From Tyto alba (Eukaryota; Chordata; Aves; Strigiformes; Tytonidae), in NCBI RefSeq assembly GCF_018691265.1, contig NW_024881300.1, positions 2,375,046-2,439,045 of the forward strand: 64,000 bases of DNA. The letters are read 5' to 3'. Position numbers and translations under genes: made by a program. Within the stretch, counting starts at the first letter, position 1. Every line of letters starts with the position of its first letter. The notes below the pieces were generated by a model, which saw only the letters and a list, made by a program, of their open reading frames with translations, was not told the DNA's origin and did not search any database. Of the stretch, positions 63,665-64,000 are shown in pieces.

Positions 63665-64000
63665 CTGAAATAAAAAACGTGCAGGTTTAATTCATAAGAA
63701 GAAAACTAACTCCAGTAAAAAAGGCAGGACAAAAGCACAGATCACCTCTGTGAGTCTGCTTTCATAAAAGACCATATAAGATTTGGTTCAGTCCCGTAAA
63801 CCTTAAACAGACACGGATTTTTCTCTTTTCTTAGAATTTGAATTGTTTAGGATAAAGACTGCTTTTCTATTCCTCACCTAAGAGCTAGAAAAGTGAGGCC
63901 CTGATTCAAGACTAAGAAGTATCAATTTACAACACAAAAGAAGCAGACTAGCCAGGATTTAGGTGCCTGTACTGCTAAGACCCCATACTACTAAGACAGC

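Overview
This window is vertebrate nuclear DNA, most likely from a bird. It holds split genes with GT-AG introns, several CpG islands, very GC-rich short introns, a CR1 LINE fragment, and two LTR pieces of types I recognise from avian genomes. Five protein-coding genes can be reconstructed exon by exon, and reading frame is kept across every junction. Their order matches human 16q22 (SF3B3, COG4, FCSK, ST3GAL2, with PDPR nearby). The species cannot be named from the sequence.

Layout: (1) 131-1007, minus strand: the first two coding-region exons of SF3B3, which runs off the left edge. (2) About 1300-2100: a CpG-rich divergent promoter shared with COG4. (3) 1966-18359, plus strand: complete COG4, 19 exons, 781 codons. 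Its introns carry two LTR fragments, a 24-C run and a CR1 fragment. (4) 19729-27089, minus strand: complete FCSK (fucokinase), 23 exons, 1085 codons, converging tail to tail on COG4. (5) 27.1-37.4 kb: the FCSK CpG promoter, a large GC-rich minisatellite, a second CpG promoter that probably drives ST3GAL2, and a presumptive 8.4-kb first intron with two more minisatellites and AT-rich islands resembling conserved non-coding elements. (6) 37408-39532, plus strand: complete ST3GAL2 coding region, 6 coding exons, 348 codons, with a 2.6-kb 3' UTR to about 42.1 kb. (7) 42.47-50.35 kb: no gene recognised, possibly a very long PDPR 3' UTR. (8) 50350-63664, minus strand: the 12 last coding exons of PDPR (636 codons to the stop); the 5' part lies beyond the right edge.

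The five genes alternate strictly in strand (-,+,-,+,-), so every junction is divergent or convergent. Three neighbours act in glycosylation: COG4 tethers intra-Golgi vesicles that recycle glycosyltransferases, FCSK salvages fucose toward GDP-fucose, and ST3GAL2 is a Golgi sialyltransferase. SF3B3 (splicing) and PDPR (mitochondrial pyruvate dehydrogenase regulation) are housekeeping flanks.

I found no new gene system, CRISPR array, RNA gene or intact mobile element. The most interesting signals are the minisatellite between the FCSK and ST3GAL2 promoters, a GC-AG intron in FCSK, a uORF whose stop overlaps the ST3GAL2 start, a G21 run next to an ST3GAL2 splice donor, and an ancient repeat in a PDPR intron.
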